Shown one piece after another: positions 5,079 through 12,302 of a stretch of DNA of 12,302 bases. Numbering within the stretch: the stretch's first letter is position 1; each line of letters opens with the position of its first letter. The position numbers and the translations under genes are program-made. The stretch comes from CAYMRB01 sp964392615 (GTDB lineage: Bacteria > Planctomycetota > UBA8108). The notes under the pieces are model-generated. The model was not told the origin of the DNA, did not search any database, and saw only the letters and a list, made by a program, of their open reading frames with translations. The DNA lies in contig CAYMRB010000312.1 in assembly GCA_964392615.1 (NCBI GenBank), positions 1 to 12,302 on the forward strand, given 5' to 3'.

Positions 5079-6692
5079 ATGACGATCACGACGGCGGTTC
5101 TGGTTGGTGTCGCGAGCCTCGGCAGCATCGGTCGGGCGTGTGAGGAGTCGACGGTGCGCGGCGACGACCGCCAGGCAGCGGAGCGCAGGGAGTTCGAGCT
5201 GGACCGCAAAGATGCGGAACGCGGCATCGCCTCCGCGATGGCCAGCCTGGGCTGTCGCTACCGCACGGGCAGGGGCGTCCAGAAGGACGCCCAGGAGGCT
5301 CTTCGCTGGTACCGCAAGGCGGCGCAGAAGGGCGATCCCGGCGCGATGAACAACCTGGGGCACATGTACGAGCACGGCGACGGTGTGAGCGTCGACAAGG
5401 TCGCAGCCGTTCGCTGGTATCGCAAGGCCGCCGACGTCGGTTTCCCACTCGCGATGTACAACGTGGGGTGCATGTACGAGACGGGAGCGGGGGTCGACGA
5501 GGACAAGAAGGAGGCCGCGAGTTGGTACCGCAAGGCGGCGTCCTTCGGCGTGCGGCGTGCCATGAACAACCTTGGGAATCTGTACGAGTCGGGTGGCGGG
5601 ATGCCCAAGGACCTGGCTGCGGCCATGACGTGGTACAAGCTTGCCGCGGAGCTCGGCCTGCCGACCGCCATGACCAACGTCGGCGAGATGTACGACAAGG
5701 CGAGGGGAGTCGAGGAGGACGATGCGACGGCGGCGAAGTGGTATCGCGTCGCCGTCTCGCTCGATGACACGACCGCCATGAACAACCTCGGGCGTCTGTA
5801 CGAGAAGGGGCGCGGTGTGTCTCGCGACTACGCGGAGGCGCTCTGGCTCTACCGCAGGGCGGCGGAACTCGGCTCCGCGCGTGGAATGGCCAACGCCGCC
5901 TGGATGTACGAGCACGGACTCGGCGCCGACGAGAATCTCGCGGAGGCCGCCAAGTGGTACGGCAGGGCCGCGAAGCTCGACCATACCCGTGCTCTCTACA
6001 ACCTGGGGCTTCTCTACGCTTCGGGTCGAGGCGTGCCCGAGGACGCTTCCAAGGCGGTCGAGCTGTACCGGAGAGCTGCCGTGCTGGGCCACGAGGGGTC
6101 CATGAACCGTCTTGCGTACATGTACGGCAACGGGCTGGGTGTGCCCAAGAGCGACAGCGAGGCGATGAAGTGGTATCGACGCGCGGCCGCCGAGGACGAC
6201 ACCCACGCCATGCATCAGCTGATGTACAAGCTCAATTCCGGCGAGGGCGCCCCGCGGGATCACGCCGAGGCCCTGAAATGGTGCCGGAAGGCGATCGAGC
6301 TCGGCGACGTGCCCGCCATGATCGTCCTCGGCGGGATGTACGAGCGCGGACAGGGTGTCGTGGTCGACATGCGAGCGGCCGCCGAGTGGTATCGCAAGGC
6401 CGCAGAACACGGCCAGCCGCTCGCCATGTTCAACACCGGCATCATGTACGAGAACGGCGACGGCGTGGCGAAGGACATCGCCGAGGCGGTGCGCTGGTAC
6501 CGCAAGGCCGCCGGGCTCGGCGACCTGGACGGGATGAACCGGCTGGGGCTCAAGTACGAACACGGGGAGGGGGGCTTGCCGAAGAGCCTCGACGACGCCG
6601 TCAAGTGGTATCGCAACGCCGGAGGGCGCGGACACGAGGAGGCGAAGCAGAACCTCCGCCGACTCGGTGTGCCGCTCGAGCGCGAGGCGTAG
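5079..6692 (+). CDS. Secreted Sel1-repeat (TPR-like) protein with 13 tandem repeats
   Basis: The 537-residue product starts with a hydrophobic signal-like segment (TAVLVGVASLGSIGRA), a short charged linker to about residue 50, and then 13 consecutive Sel1 repeats of 36 residues with one extra residue in the last. Each repeat follows the family pattern A-M-x-N-L-G-x-x-Y-E-x-G-x-G-V, an acidic position, then E-A-x-x-W-Y-R-K-A-A. Repeat 10 is the most divergent (HQLMYKLNSGEG). A short tail ends LGVPLEREA. Sel1 repeats form alpha-helical solenoids that bind other proteins, often outside the cytoplasm or in signalling, so a secreted adaptor role is likely but the partner is unknown. The gene is divergent from the lipoprotein gene and convergent with the sulfatase gene. 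The start could instead be the GTG at 5040, which would give a more usual positively charged signal peptide. Confidence 0.92.
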   Translation: MTITTAVLVGVASLGSIGRACEESTVRGDDRQAAERREFELDRKDAERGIASAMASLGCRYRTGRGVQKDAQEALRWYRKAAQKGDPGAMNNLGHMYEHGDGVSVDKVAAVRWYRKAADVGFPLAMYNVGCMYETGAGVDEDKKEAASWYRKAASFGVRRAMNNLGNLYESGGGMPKDLAAAMTWYKLAAELGLPTAMTNVGEMYDKARGVEEDDATAAKWYRVAVSLDDTTAMNNLGRLYEKGRGVSRDYAEALWLYRRAAELGSARGMANAAWMYEHGLGADENLAEAAKWYGRAAKLDHTRALYNLGLLYASGRGVPEDASKAVELYRRAAVLGHEGSMNRLAYMYGNGLGVPKSDSEAMKWYRRAAAEDDTHAMHQLMYKLNSGEGAPRDHAEALKWCRKAIELGDVPAMIVLGGMYERGQGVVVDMRAAAEWYRKAAEHGQPLAMFNTGIMYENGDGVAKDIAEAVRWYRKAAGLGDLDGMNRLGLKYEHGEGGLPKSLDDAVKWYRNAGGRGHEEAKQNLRRLGVPLEREA

Positions 6693-6699
6693 AATGGAC

Positions 6700-6725
6700 G
6701 TCGGCTAGAGGCGCCGCGTGCCGAC
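6700..6725. terminator. Weak hairpin between convergent Sel1 and sulfatase genes
   Basis: GTCGGC (6700-6705) can pair with GCCGAC (6720-6725) across a 14-base loop that itself contains the palindrome GGCGCC. It lies in the 45-base gap between the two stop codons. The stem is short and has no T-run, so this is only a candidate. Confidence 0.25.
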
Positions 6726-6737
6726 TGCTGCGGGCGT

Positions 6738-8321
6738 CTACGGCTTTACGGGCGCGGTCCGTGCCGACGACGTGCACCGCTTCAGGAAAGCCTTCATCTC
6801 GCCCGCGACTTTCGAGCGCTCGTCGTGCACGTTCGTCCTCTGATGTGGATCCGTGGCCAGATCGTAGAGCTGTGCGGGTGGAGCGTCGGGCTTGAGCTTC
6901 CCGCCGGCGATGTCGCTGTTGACCTGGCCGGTCAGGCGGTGCGCCGCTGGACCGCCGAGAAGGTGCTCGCCGATCCGCTTGGCAGTGAATCCGCCGCCTC
7001 CCTTGGCGCCGATGTAGATCCAATCTCCACGGCGCAGGGTCAGGTGCCGTGACGACCGCGGGCTGATCACGAGGTGATCGCGAATCGGACTCGTCGGCGT
7101 ACCGGTCAAAGCCGGTAGGACGTCGAAGCTGTCGAGGCCGTCCTTCTCGCTCAGCCGCTGACCCGTGAGGGCGGCCAGAGTCGCGAGCAGGTCGACGTTG
7201 GAGATCAGCTGGTCGGAGGTCGTGCCAGGAGGAATCCTCCCGGGCCACCGAGCGACGAATGGCACTCGGTGCCCTCCTTCCCAGGCATCGAACTTGAACC
7301 CGAGCAGGTCCCCGTTCAAACGGTGCCCGGCGCGCCAGGCTTCTTGACCACCCATGTTGAGCATGCCGCCGTTGTCGCTCGTGAAGATCACGAGCGTGTT
7401 GTCGGCGACGCGCGCGGTTCGCAGAGCGGTGAGGACCTCGCCGACGATCCAGTCGAGCTCGTGGATGAAATCACCGTACAGGCCGCAATCGCTCGTCCCC
7501 TTGAATCGCGGCGCCGGCGTGAACGGGTGGTGGATATTGGTGGTCGCGAGGTAGAGGAAGAACGGCGAGCTCTTGTGCTTCTGGATCCAATCGACGGCCC
7601 TGCGGGCCAGCGTGGTGCCGACTCGTTCGTCGTCATAGTGCGCGTGCGCGGCCTCGGCACCACCGATGGCGTTCATCTGGAACTTCTCGCGGAAGGGCTT
7701 GGTCTTGGCCGTTCTCCCGTAGACGAAGGGATCGGCCGGGTCGAGCCCGATGACGTGGTGGTTCTCGACGTAAACGAACGGAGCGTGGCTGTTGACGACG
7801 GGGACACCGAAGTAGTCGTCGAAGCCGAACTCGAGCGGGCCCGGATCGAGTCGTCGGTTCCAGTCCGTCGGCGCGCTCTCGCCGAATCCGAGATGCCACT
7901 TGCCGATACACGCCGTCGCGTAACCGACTCGCTTCATCAGTTGGCCGATCGTGAGCTTGTTTCGATCGATGACGCACGGCGTCCTGAGGAAGACCGGATT
8001 CCAGAGCTTGCGACGGAACGAGTACTCGCCCGTCAGCAGCGAGTAGCGAGACGGAGTGCAGACGGCGGAGGCGGAGTGCGCGTCGGTGAATCGTCGACCT
8101 TCCGCCGCGAGCCGGTCGATATTCGGCGTGCGCACCTTCGTCGCGCCATAGCAGCCGATGTCACCGTAGCCGACATCGTCGGCGAAGATGAGTACGACGT
8201 TGACTCGGTCAGGGCGCCGGGCCGGGCCGACGTCGTCGGCGGACGCTGTTTCACCTCGAACGTCGGCGGCGAACGTCAGCAGCGCGGCAGTGATTACGGG
8301 CAGGAGAACGCGCAATACCAT
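6738..8321 (-). CDS. Exported sulfatase (arylsulfatase type, Cys-type formylglycine site)
   Basis: The 527-residue product has a signal peptide (MVLRVLLPVITAALLTFAADVRG) and a complete type I sulfatase domain. Metal ligands sit in FADDVGYGD (Asp48, Asp49) and TSDNG (Asp316, Asn317). The modification motif is C-T-P-S-R (Cys88-Arg92), whose cysteine must be oxidised to formylglycine. Substrate and sulfate contacts include GKWHLG (Lys141, His143), the NIHHPF segment (262-267) and KFDAWEGG (343-350). The C-terminal AQLYDLATDPHQRTNV is typical of the family. It hydrolyses sulfate esters, probably on a glycan outside the cytoplasm; the substrate cannot be read from sequence. The start at 8321 is favoured by GGAGG eight bases upstream; an in-frame GTG at 8342 would add seven residues and overlap that site. 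It lies 36 bases after the toroid/PDZ gene, so the two are probably one operon. Confidence 0.93.
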   Translation of the reverse strand: MVLRVLLPVITAALLTFAADVRGETASADDVGPARRPDRVNVVLIFADDVGYGDIGCYGATKVRTPNIDRLAAEGRRFTDAHSASAVCTPSRYSLLTGEYSFRRKLWNPVFLRTPCVIDRNKLTIGQLMKRVGYATACIGKWHLGFGESAPTDWNRRLDPGPLEFGFDDYFGVPVVNSHAPFVYVENHHVIGLDPADPFVYGRTAKTKPFREKFQMNAIGGAEAAHAHYDDERVGTTLARRAVDWIQKHKSSPFFLYLATTNIHHPFTPAPRFKGTSDCGLYGDFIHELDWIVGEVLTALRTARVADNTLVIFTSDNGGMLNMGGQEAWRAGHRLNGDLLGFKFDAWEGGHRVPFVARWPGRIPPGTTSDQLISNVDLLATLAALTGQRLSEKDGLDSFDVLPALTGTPTSPIRDHLVISPRSSRHLTLRRGDWIYIGAKGGGGFTAKRIGEHLLGGPAAHRLTGQVNSDIAGGKLKPDAPPAQLYDLATDPHQRTNVHDERSKVAGEMKAFLKRCTSSARTAPVKP

Positions 8322-8329
8322 ATCGACAA

Positions 8330-8334
8330 CCTCC
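8330..8334 (-). promoter_or_regulatory. Ribosome binding site deciding the sulfatase start
   Basis: GGAGG on the minus strand lies eight bases before the ATG at 8321. It falls inside the short extension that would be coding if translation began at the GTG at 8342, which argues for the ATG. Confidence 0.6.
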
Positions 8335-8357
8335 AGACGCACGCAGCGCTCGGCGCG

Positions 8358-11300
8358 CTACTCATCGAGCTTCTGCAATCGGCAGTGGTGGAATACCAGG
8401 CTGGTGTTGTAGCTGCCAATCCCGATCGCGCCGGCGCGACGCAGGCGCCACGCACGGTCGGGTCGGAGCGCCGACCGGTTTCCCTCCCAGTTCAGATAGG
8501 GCTTTCCATCGAGACGCACCGCGATCCGTACGCGGTCGCCGTCGAGCAGGCGGACGACGAGCTCCAGGGAGTGTTTGCTGTGGGATGAGAACTTGCCGTC
8601 CCGGGTGGTCGCGTTGCGGTCGGCGTCGCGACCGTTGATGTAGGCGATGCCGCTGACCTTGCCGGCCCAGCCACCGACGACCAGCAGGCCTGCGGTCTTC
8701 CCGGCCGGGAACATCACGGCCACGCAGTGGCCTCGGAGCCGAGTGAACTGCGTCTCCAGGCGGTAGCTGCCCTTCGGGGCGCTCCCGAGCTGGAGCCTTG
8801 CGTACGGTCCCTCGGGCGAGATGAGCTGCCCATCCGCCCGTCGCCACTTGCCCGCCACCGCGTCGCGGGTCGGATCGGCGCTGGCCAGGAGATCCTCGAA
8901 TCCCGACCACTCGGCCGGTGGCGGGGCGGCGCTCTTCAGGGCGAAGACGCGCTCCCACGCCTGCGAAGAGCTTTCGCCGGCTGGGGCTCCGGGGCAGAGC
9001 CCCAGATCGAACCACTTCGGCAGCGGAGGGAGAGTCCGCGACCACTCGGCGGCGAGCGACTCGAGGCGGGAGAACTTCGGATGGCCCCGAAAGCGGGGCT
9101 TCGTCTCCTCGAGGTAGCGCAAGGCGTCCCGAGGGTATCCGCGGTGGATCGCTTCGAGCTCCGCGACCCGGACGCGATAACGATCGGCGATGGCCTTCTC
9201 GATCAGCCTGGCCTCCGCATGGTTGCGGTCCTCATCAGCCAGTGTTCGGATCAACTGGTGGGCATCACCGTACCTGGCGAGGTGGAACGCCTCGAGCGCC
9301 TTTCCGAAGACGGGGTTCTCGACCTCGAGGCGTGGTCGATAGAGGTGCTTGATCGTGGCGAGGGCGTCGAGGAGCTGGCAGGAGTCGTGAAGCTCCTTGT
9401 TCTTGTCGTCGCCGATGATCCAGCCCTTCGCCTGGAGCTGCGGCTCGTAGTAGAACCTCATGTGCTGGAAGAACGCCTTCAACGACATCCGGCGCACAGC
9501 CTCCTGGAGCTCGTCGTTGACGGTGAGATAGGCCGCGGCCTCGAGCGTCGTGCGGTAGCTGTACATCCAGAAGTACGGCGCGATGGAGAGCTCGCCGTGA
9601 CCCGCCGGGAACTTCACGAGGTCCAGGATGCCCCGGTGCTTCAGCCACTCCTCGAGGGCCTTCTCCAGGTGTCGCTGCGTCCGGCTGTCTCCTCCGTCCT
9701 TCAGACCGGCGTCGGTGTACATCACGCAGGCGAGTTCCACCGAGTTGAGCCGACCGACATCGGCGCGAATGTCCGCGTACCGCCAGAAGCTGCCCGCTGT
9801 GTCGTAGCGGTAGCTCTCGACACCGCCATTGGGTTGCTTCTTGCGCAGCTTGCCGAGCATCAGGAAGGCGCGGCGCAGCATCTCGTCGGGCACCTCGAGC
9901 TCCGGCATCGCGCGCTTGGCCTTCAGCAGCTCGCGCAGCGCGTCGGCGGTGGTGAAGCTGTTGCCGCCGCGAACCGAAGCCAGGTAGCCCCAGCCTCCGC
10001 CGGCCTCCGGCCTCCGCACGGTCCAAAGCGAGTGGCCTCTCCGGTTCATCGCGAAGCCGATCTCCCGGCGCTCCGATCCGCGGCCGACGACAAGCGCCAC
10101 CTTCTTGCCGGCGGCGATGGCGGTCAGCAGAGCCTTTGCCTGACGCTGGTCCTTGACGGCTACGCCATTGATCTCGAGGAGCCGGTCTCCGGCCTTGCAG
10201 CCGGCCTGCTCCGCTGGCGAGCCGTACACGACGTTCGCGAACACCGCCTGCTTGCCGATCTCCAGCCCGTGGTAGCCGGTGAGCCACTTCGCGTTGGAGC
10301 GCGATCGGGTGGGCACCTCCACATGCCTTTCCCGTCCCCTCGACAGGAAGGTGACGCGCACCTTCTTTCCTCCCCACAGAGACCGGCTCAGCTCGCGGTA
10401 GTGCTGCCGGTCGAGAAGCAGGGAGCCGTCGAGGCGCAGGAGGCGGTCACCTGGCCTCAAGCCGGCCGCCTTCAAGCAGGAGTCGGACGTGAGGGCGCCG
10501 ATCCGCAGCCCCTTCTCGATGGACTGGTCGTAGGGGCCTCTTGGGAACGACATGCCGAAAGCCGCTTCGGCGACGGGAGCGCATGCGGTTGCGATCTCGT
10601 GGTCCTTTCCGTCGCGCTGCACCTGAAGCGTGACCGTTTGGCCGGCGAACAACGTCAGCTTCTCCACGTCCTCCTTGCGGGCGATGGCCCGTCCTTCGAC
10701 GCCGCGGATCCGGTCGCCCACGCGCAGTGTCAGTTCTCGGTTGCTGAGGAAATCGAATCCCGCGATCGACACGCCGTCCGCGTCCTCCCGCAGATCGAGC
10801 CCGAGCGTTCCGGGGTATTGTCGGGGCAGCTTCACGCGAACCTCGAGCGGCTTGTCACGGCGCGACAGCATGAAGCGAATCGTATCGCCGCCCAGCCAGG
10901 TCAGCTCTGCCATGGCATAGCGCGCCGCGGTGTCCACGCGCGATCCGTTCGCGGCAAGCAGAACGTCGCCGACCCGAATGCCCGCGGCATGAGCCGGGCT
11001 GCCGGGGTCGCACGCGAGAACCACACCCTGCTTCTTGTCGGTGTCGCCGACCATCAATCCTGGGTTGGATCGTTTGTCCCAGGAGAACGGCGTCGAGAGT
11101 TCCCCGGGGGTTCCCCCCTGGCAGTCTCTGAGCCCTAGCACGAGAACAGCGCAGGCGTCCTCGACGTCCTTGCGGAAGGCGGGGTTCTCGACCCGCGGGT
11201 ACTCAGCGACCAGGAATCGCAACGCATAGATGAGCTGCCACGGGCCATCGCCCTCGTTGCTGTGGAGCTTGCCGGAGAGAACCATATGGGTCACGAAGCG

Positions 11301-11687
11301 GCGGGCGCGCCCGATGGCCTCCCCATGCACCTGCGGAGCGATCTCGACATGACGTCTGAGCGAGTCGCCGCACATCGATGTCAGGATCACGTTGCCGACC
11401 GTGCCGCCCGCTTCCGGACGCGTTCTGCCTCGTCCGAGCGGCTCCGCGCTGTCCCACGAGCCGTTGGCCTTCTGCCGGGAGAGAATGTAGCTCAGCTCGT
11501 GATGTAGAAAGCTCGTGACTTCCTCGGGAAACGGCGTGGGCCCGTAGACATCCGCCTCGTATTCGGGCAGCTGCCGGATGCCGGCAGTCGCGATGGCGGC
11601 GTCGGGGGGCGTCTGCTGAGCCGCCGCGGAACCGGCGGGGCATACGGCGAGCAGAAGGGCCATACTGATCGCTGCCCTGTGTGCCAT
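8358..11687 (-). CDS. Secreted alpha-toroid protein with four PDZ domains and a C-terminal beta domain
   Basis: The 1109-residue product starts at the ATG at 11687, with GGAG/AAGGA just upstream and a signal peptide (ISMALLLAVCPAGSAAA, cleavage near residue 23). Residues 55-195 look like the first helices of an alpha/alpha toroid, including a QKANGSW motif (72-78). Four PDZ domains follow at about 209-287, 293-372, 375-460 and 470-548, shown by G-V-V-x-A-x-x-P-G-S-P-A-x-x-A-G-I-R-x-G-D-V-type cores; the second is the most degenerate. Helices resume at about 560-860 (GGGWGYLASVRGG, VELACVMYTDAGL, EAAAYLTV). Residues 945-1109 form a beta-rich domain (YRLETQFTRLRGHCVAV, LDGKPYLNWEG, GIGSYNTSLVFHHCRL) resembling the jelly-roll domains common in planctomycete secreted proteins. 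The architecture recalls DUF6288-type proteins, but I am not sure of that. It lies upstream of the sulfatase in the same operon, so a role in recognising or processing the same substrate is likely. Confidence 0.85.
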   Translation of the reverse strand: MAHRAAISMALLLAVCPAGSAAAQQTPPDAAIATAGIRQLPEYEADVYGPTPFPEEVTSFLHHELSYILSRQKANGSWDSAEPLGRGRTRPEAGGTVGNVILTSMCGDSLRRHVEIAPQVHGEAIGRARRFVTHMVLSGKLHSNEGDGPWQLIYALRFLVAEYPRVENPAFRKDVEDACAVLVLGLRDCQGGTPGELSTPFSWDKRSNPGLMVGDTDKKQGVVLACDPGSPAHAAGIRVGDVLLAANGSRVDTAARYAMAELTWLGGDTIRFMLSRRDKPLEVRVKLPRQYPGTLGLDLREDADGVSIAGFDFLSNRELTLRVGDRIRGVEGRAIARKEDVEKLTLFAGQTVTLQVQRDGKDHEIATACAPVAEAAFGMSFPRGPYDQSIEKGLRIGALTSDSCLKAAGLRPGDRLLRLDGSLLLDRQHYRELSRSLWGGKKVRVTFLSRGRERHVEVPTRSRSNAKWLTGYHGLEIGKQAVFANVVYGSPAEQAGCKAGDRLLEINGVAVKDQRQAKALLTAIAAGKKVALVVGRGSERREIGFAMNRRGHSLWTVRRPEAGGGWGYLASVRGGNSFTTADALRELLKAKRAMPELEVPDEMLRRAFLMLGKLRKKQPNGGVESYRYDTAGSFWRYADIRADVGRLNSVELACVMYTDAGLKDGGDSRTQRHLEKALEEWLKHRGILDLVKFPAGHGELSIAPYFWMYSYRTTLEAAAYLTVNDELQEAVRRMSLKAFFQHMRFYYEPQLQAKGWIIGDDKNKELHDSCQLLDALATIKHLYRPRLEVENPVFGKALEAFHLARYGDAHQLIRTLADEDRNHAEARLIEKAIADRYRVRVAELEAIHRGYPRDALRYLEETKPRFRGHPKFSRLESLAAEWSRTLPPLPKWFDLGLCPGAPAGESSSQAWERVFALKSAAPPPAEWSGFEDLLASADPTRDAVAGKWRRADGQLISPEGPYARLQLGSAPKGSYRLETQFTRLRGHCVAVMFPAGKTAGLLVVGGWAGKVSGIAYINGRDADRNATTRDGKFSSHSKHSLELVVRLLDGDRVRIAVRLDGKPYLNWEGNRSALRPDRAWRLRRAGAIGIGSYNTSLVFHHCRLQKLDE

Positions 11688-11802
11688 CAGATCCTTCTCC
11701 GCGAATCTCTTGGTGCGTTCGCCGACATGACGTCTTCGCGCTGCGCGGCGGCTGCGTCGAGCGTACTCGGCGGTGGGGAGGGATTCCACCGCGGCGACCG
11801 AA

Positions 11803-11826
11803 CGCGGTCTTGAAAACACGACCGCG
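11803..11826. promoter_or_regulatory. 7-bp inverted repeat around a -35-like box in a divergent intergenic region
   Basis: CGCGGTC (11803-11809) and GACCGCG (11820-11826) are perfect inverted arms with a 10-base spacer that contains TTGAAA (11810-11815). The position between the divergent toroid/PDZ gene and the downstream membrane protein gene fits an operator overlapping a promoter. No regulator is identified. Confidence 0.35.
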
Positions 11827-11839
11827 GATCGCGGAAGAT
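11810..11839 (+). promoter_or_regulatory. Weak promoter candidate for the 11860 gene
   Basis: TTGAAA (11810-11815) and GAAGAT (11834-11839) are separated by 18 bases and lie just upstream of a good AAGGAG site (11847-11852) and the ATG at 11860. If this were the promoter, the leader would be very short. The same bases on the minus strand read TTGATCTTCCGC, recalling the start of the elements at 904 and 4958, but without the GAGTGT box. Confidence 0.3.
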
Positions 11840-11859
11840 CAAGGCGAAGGAGCGCAGCG

Positions 11860-12302
11860 ATGGGACATGACGACAACTACGACGAGCCAGCGGCGTTCGA
11901 GGTGCCCAGCGCCTCCCGGCCACTCTCGCCGAGCCGAGGCTTCGCAACCGGATTGGCGATCGGGTGCGGCGTCTTCGTCGCGATGGTCCTCGGCGGCCTC
12001 GTGCTGCTCGGGGTGCTGTTCGTGGCCTGGTTCTGGTTCGGAAGCGAACTCTCGCCCGTGTCGCCTCAACCGCAGGAGGCGGCACGATCTCGGCCGACAA
12101 GAGCGTCGAGCGACGCTTCGACGGAGCAGGCCGAGGTCAGGAGAGAGCTAGAGGAAATCAGGCGGCAGGTGGCCGGGTTCGAAGAAGAGTACAAGCGGCG
12201 TGTGTTGGAGCGCCTGAGCGACAAGGAGCACCAGACGATTCGCCGTTCGTTCGAGCGGGGCGTTCTGGAGGGGGAGGACCTGAAGTCGCAGTGGGGGGAG
12301 AC
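11860..12302 (+). CDS. Membrane-anchored coiled-coil protein, 3' partial
   Basis: The ATG at 11860 has AAGGAG seven bases upstream, and the frame stays open to the window edge (147 codons). The N-terminus is acidic and short (MGHDDNYDEPAAFEVP). One long transmembrane segment follows at about 31-60 (GCGVFVAMVLGGLVLLGVLF core, then VAWFWFG), then a Ser/Pro/Arg-rich linker. From about residue 90 there is a highly charged helical stretch with heptad-like spacing (VRRELEEIRRQVAGFEEEYKRR). It is probably anchored in the inner membrane with a coiled-coil domain on one side. Family and function are not recognisable from this fragment. It is divergent from the toroid/PDZ gene with a 172-base gap. Confidence 0.75.
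   Translation, partial: MGHDDNYDEPAAFEVPSASRPLSPSRGFATGLAIGCGVFVAMVLGGLVLLGVLFVAWFWFGSELSPVSPQPQEAARSRPTRASSDASTEQAEVRRELEEIRRQVAGFEEEYKRRVLERLSDKEHQTIRRSFERGVLEGEDLKSQWGE

Noticed and set aside
4857..6635. Long minus-strand open frame extending the lipoprotein gene by about 590 codons
   Set aside because: It is the antisense of the Sel1 array, and its apparent repeats mirror those units. The lipoprotein signal at 4856 with its ribosome binding site marks the true start.
7269..8588. Plus-strand open frame opposite the sulfatase
   Set aside because: The sulfatase has all family motifs on the minus strand; the plus frame shows none.
8727..11138. 803-codon plus-strand open frame opposite the toroid/PDZ gene
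   Set aside because: The minus strand encodes recognisable PDZ domains and a signal peptide. The plus frame has no domain pattern and is a high-GC shadow.
11681..12151. Alternative frames over the start of the last gene
   Set aside because: The ATG at 11860 has a strong ribosome binding site and gives a coherent transmembrane plus coiled-coil protein. The others are low-complexity Arg/Ser/Pro shadows.

Overview
The window is high-GC, densely coding bacterial DNA. The gene mix suggests a Planctomycetota-like organism or a similar environmental lineage: an exported sulfatase, a membrane-anchored SUMF1/FGE-fold protein, a large secreted PDZ plus alpha-toroid protein, a 13-repeat Sel1 protein and a helical-repeat lipoprotein. 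This is inference from gene content and composition; there is no rRNA or other marker gene. No tRNA, rRNA, CRISPR array, transposase or phage gene is visible.

Layout: (1) 1-883 (+) holds the 3' part of a glycine-rich, collagen-like Gly-X-Y protein. Its reading frame appears to break at a run of eight G at 101-108. (2) 986-1510 (+) encodes a small, very acidic protein of unknown function behind a clear promoter-like element. (3) 1543-4856 (-) is a two-gene unit. An exported lipoprotein with a helical-repeat body is followed, with overlapping stop and start codons, by a membrane-anchored SUMF1-domain protein that lacks the two FGE catalytic cysteines. (4) 5079-6692 (+) encodes a secreted Sel1-repeat protein, divergent from the lipoprotein. 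The 4857-5078 gap holds a 9-bp inverted repeat and a promoter-like element matching the one at 904-938 in 28 of 35 positions. (5) 6738-11687 (-) is a second two-gene unit. A 1109-residue secreted protein (split alpha-toroid around four PDZ domains, plus a C-terminal beta domain) is followed 36 bases later by an exported sulfatase with an intact C-T-P-S-R motif. (6) 11860-12302 (+) is the start of a membrane-anchored coiled-coil protein that runs off the window.

Nearly every product carries an export or anchoring signal, so this is an envelope or secretome neighbourhood. The toroid/PDZ protein and the sulfatase probably act together outside the cytoplasm, perhaps on a sulfated glycan. The sulfatase needs a formylglycine-generating enzyme, and the SUMF1-like protein in this window does not look able to supply that activity. 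Points most worth a second look: the near-identical promoter elements, the frame break in the collagen-like gene, and the toroid/PDZ-sulfatase pair.
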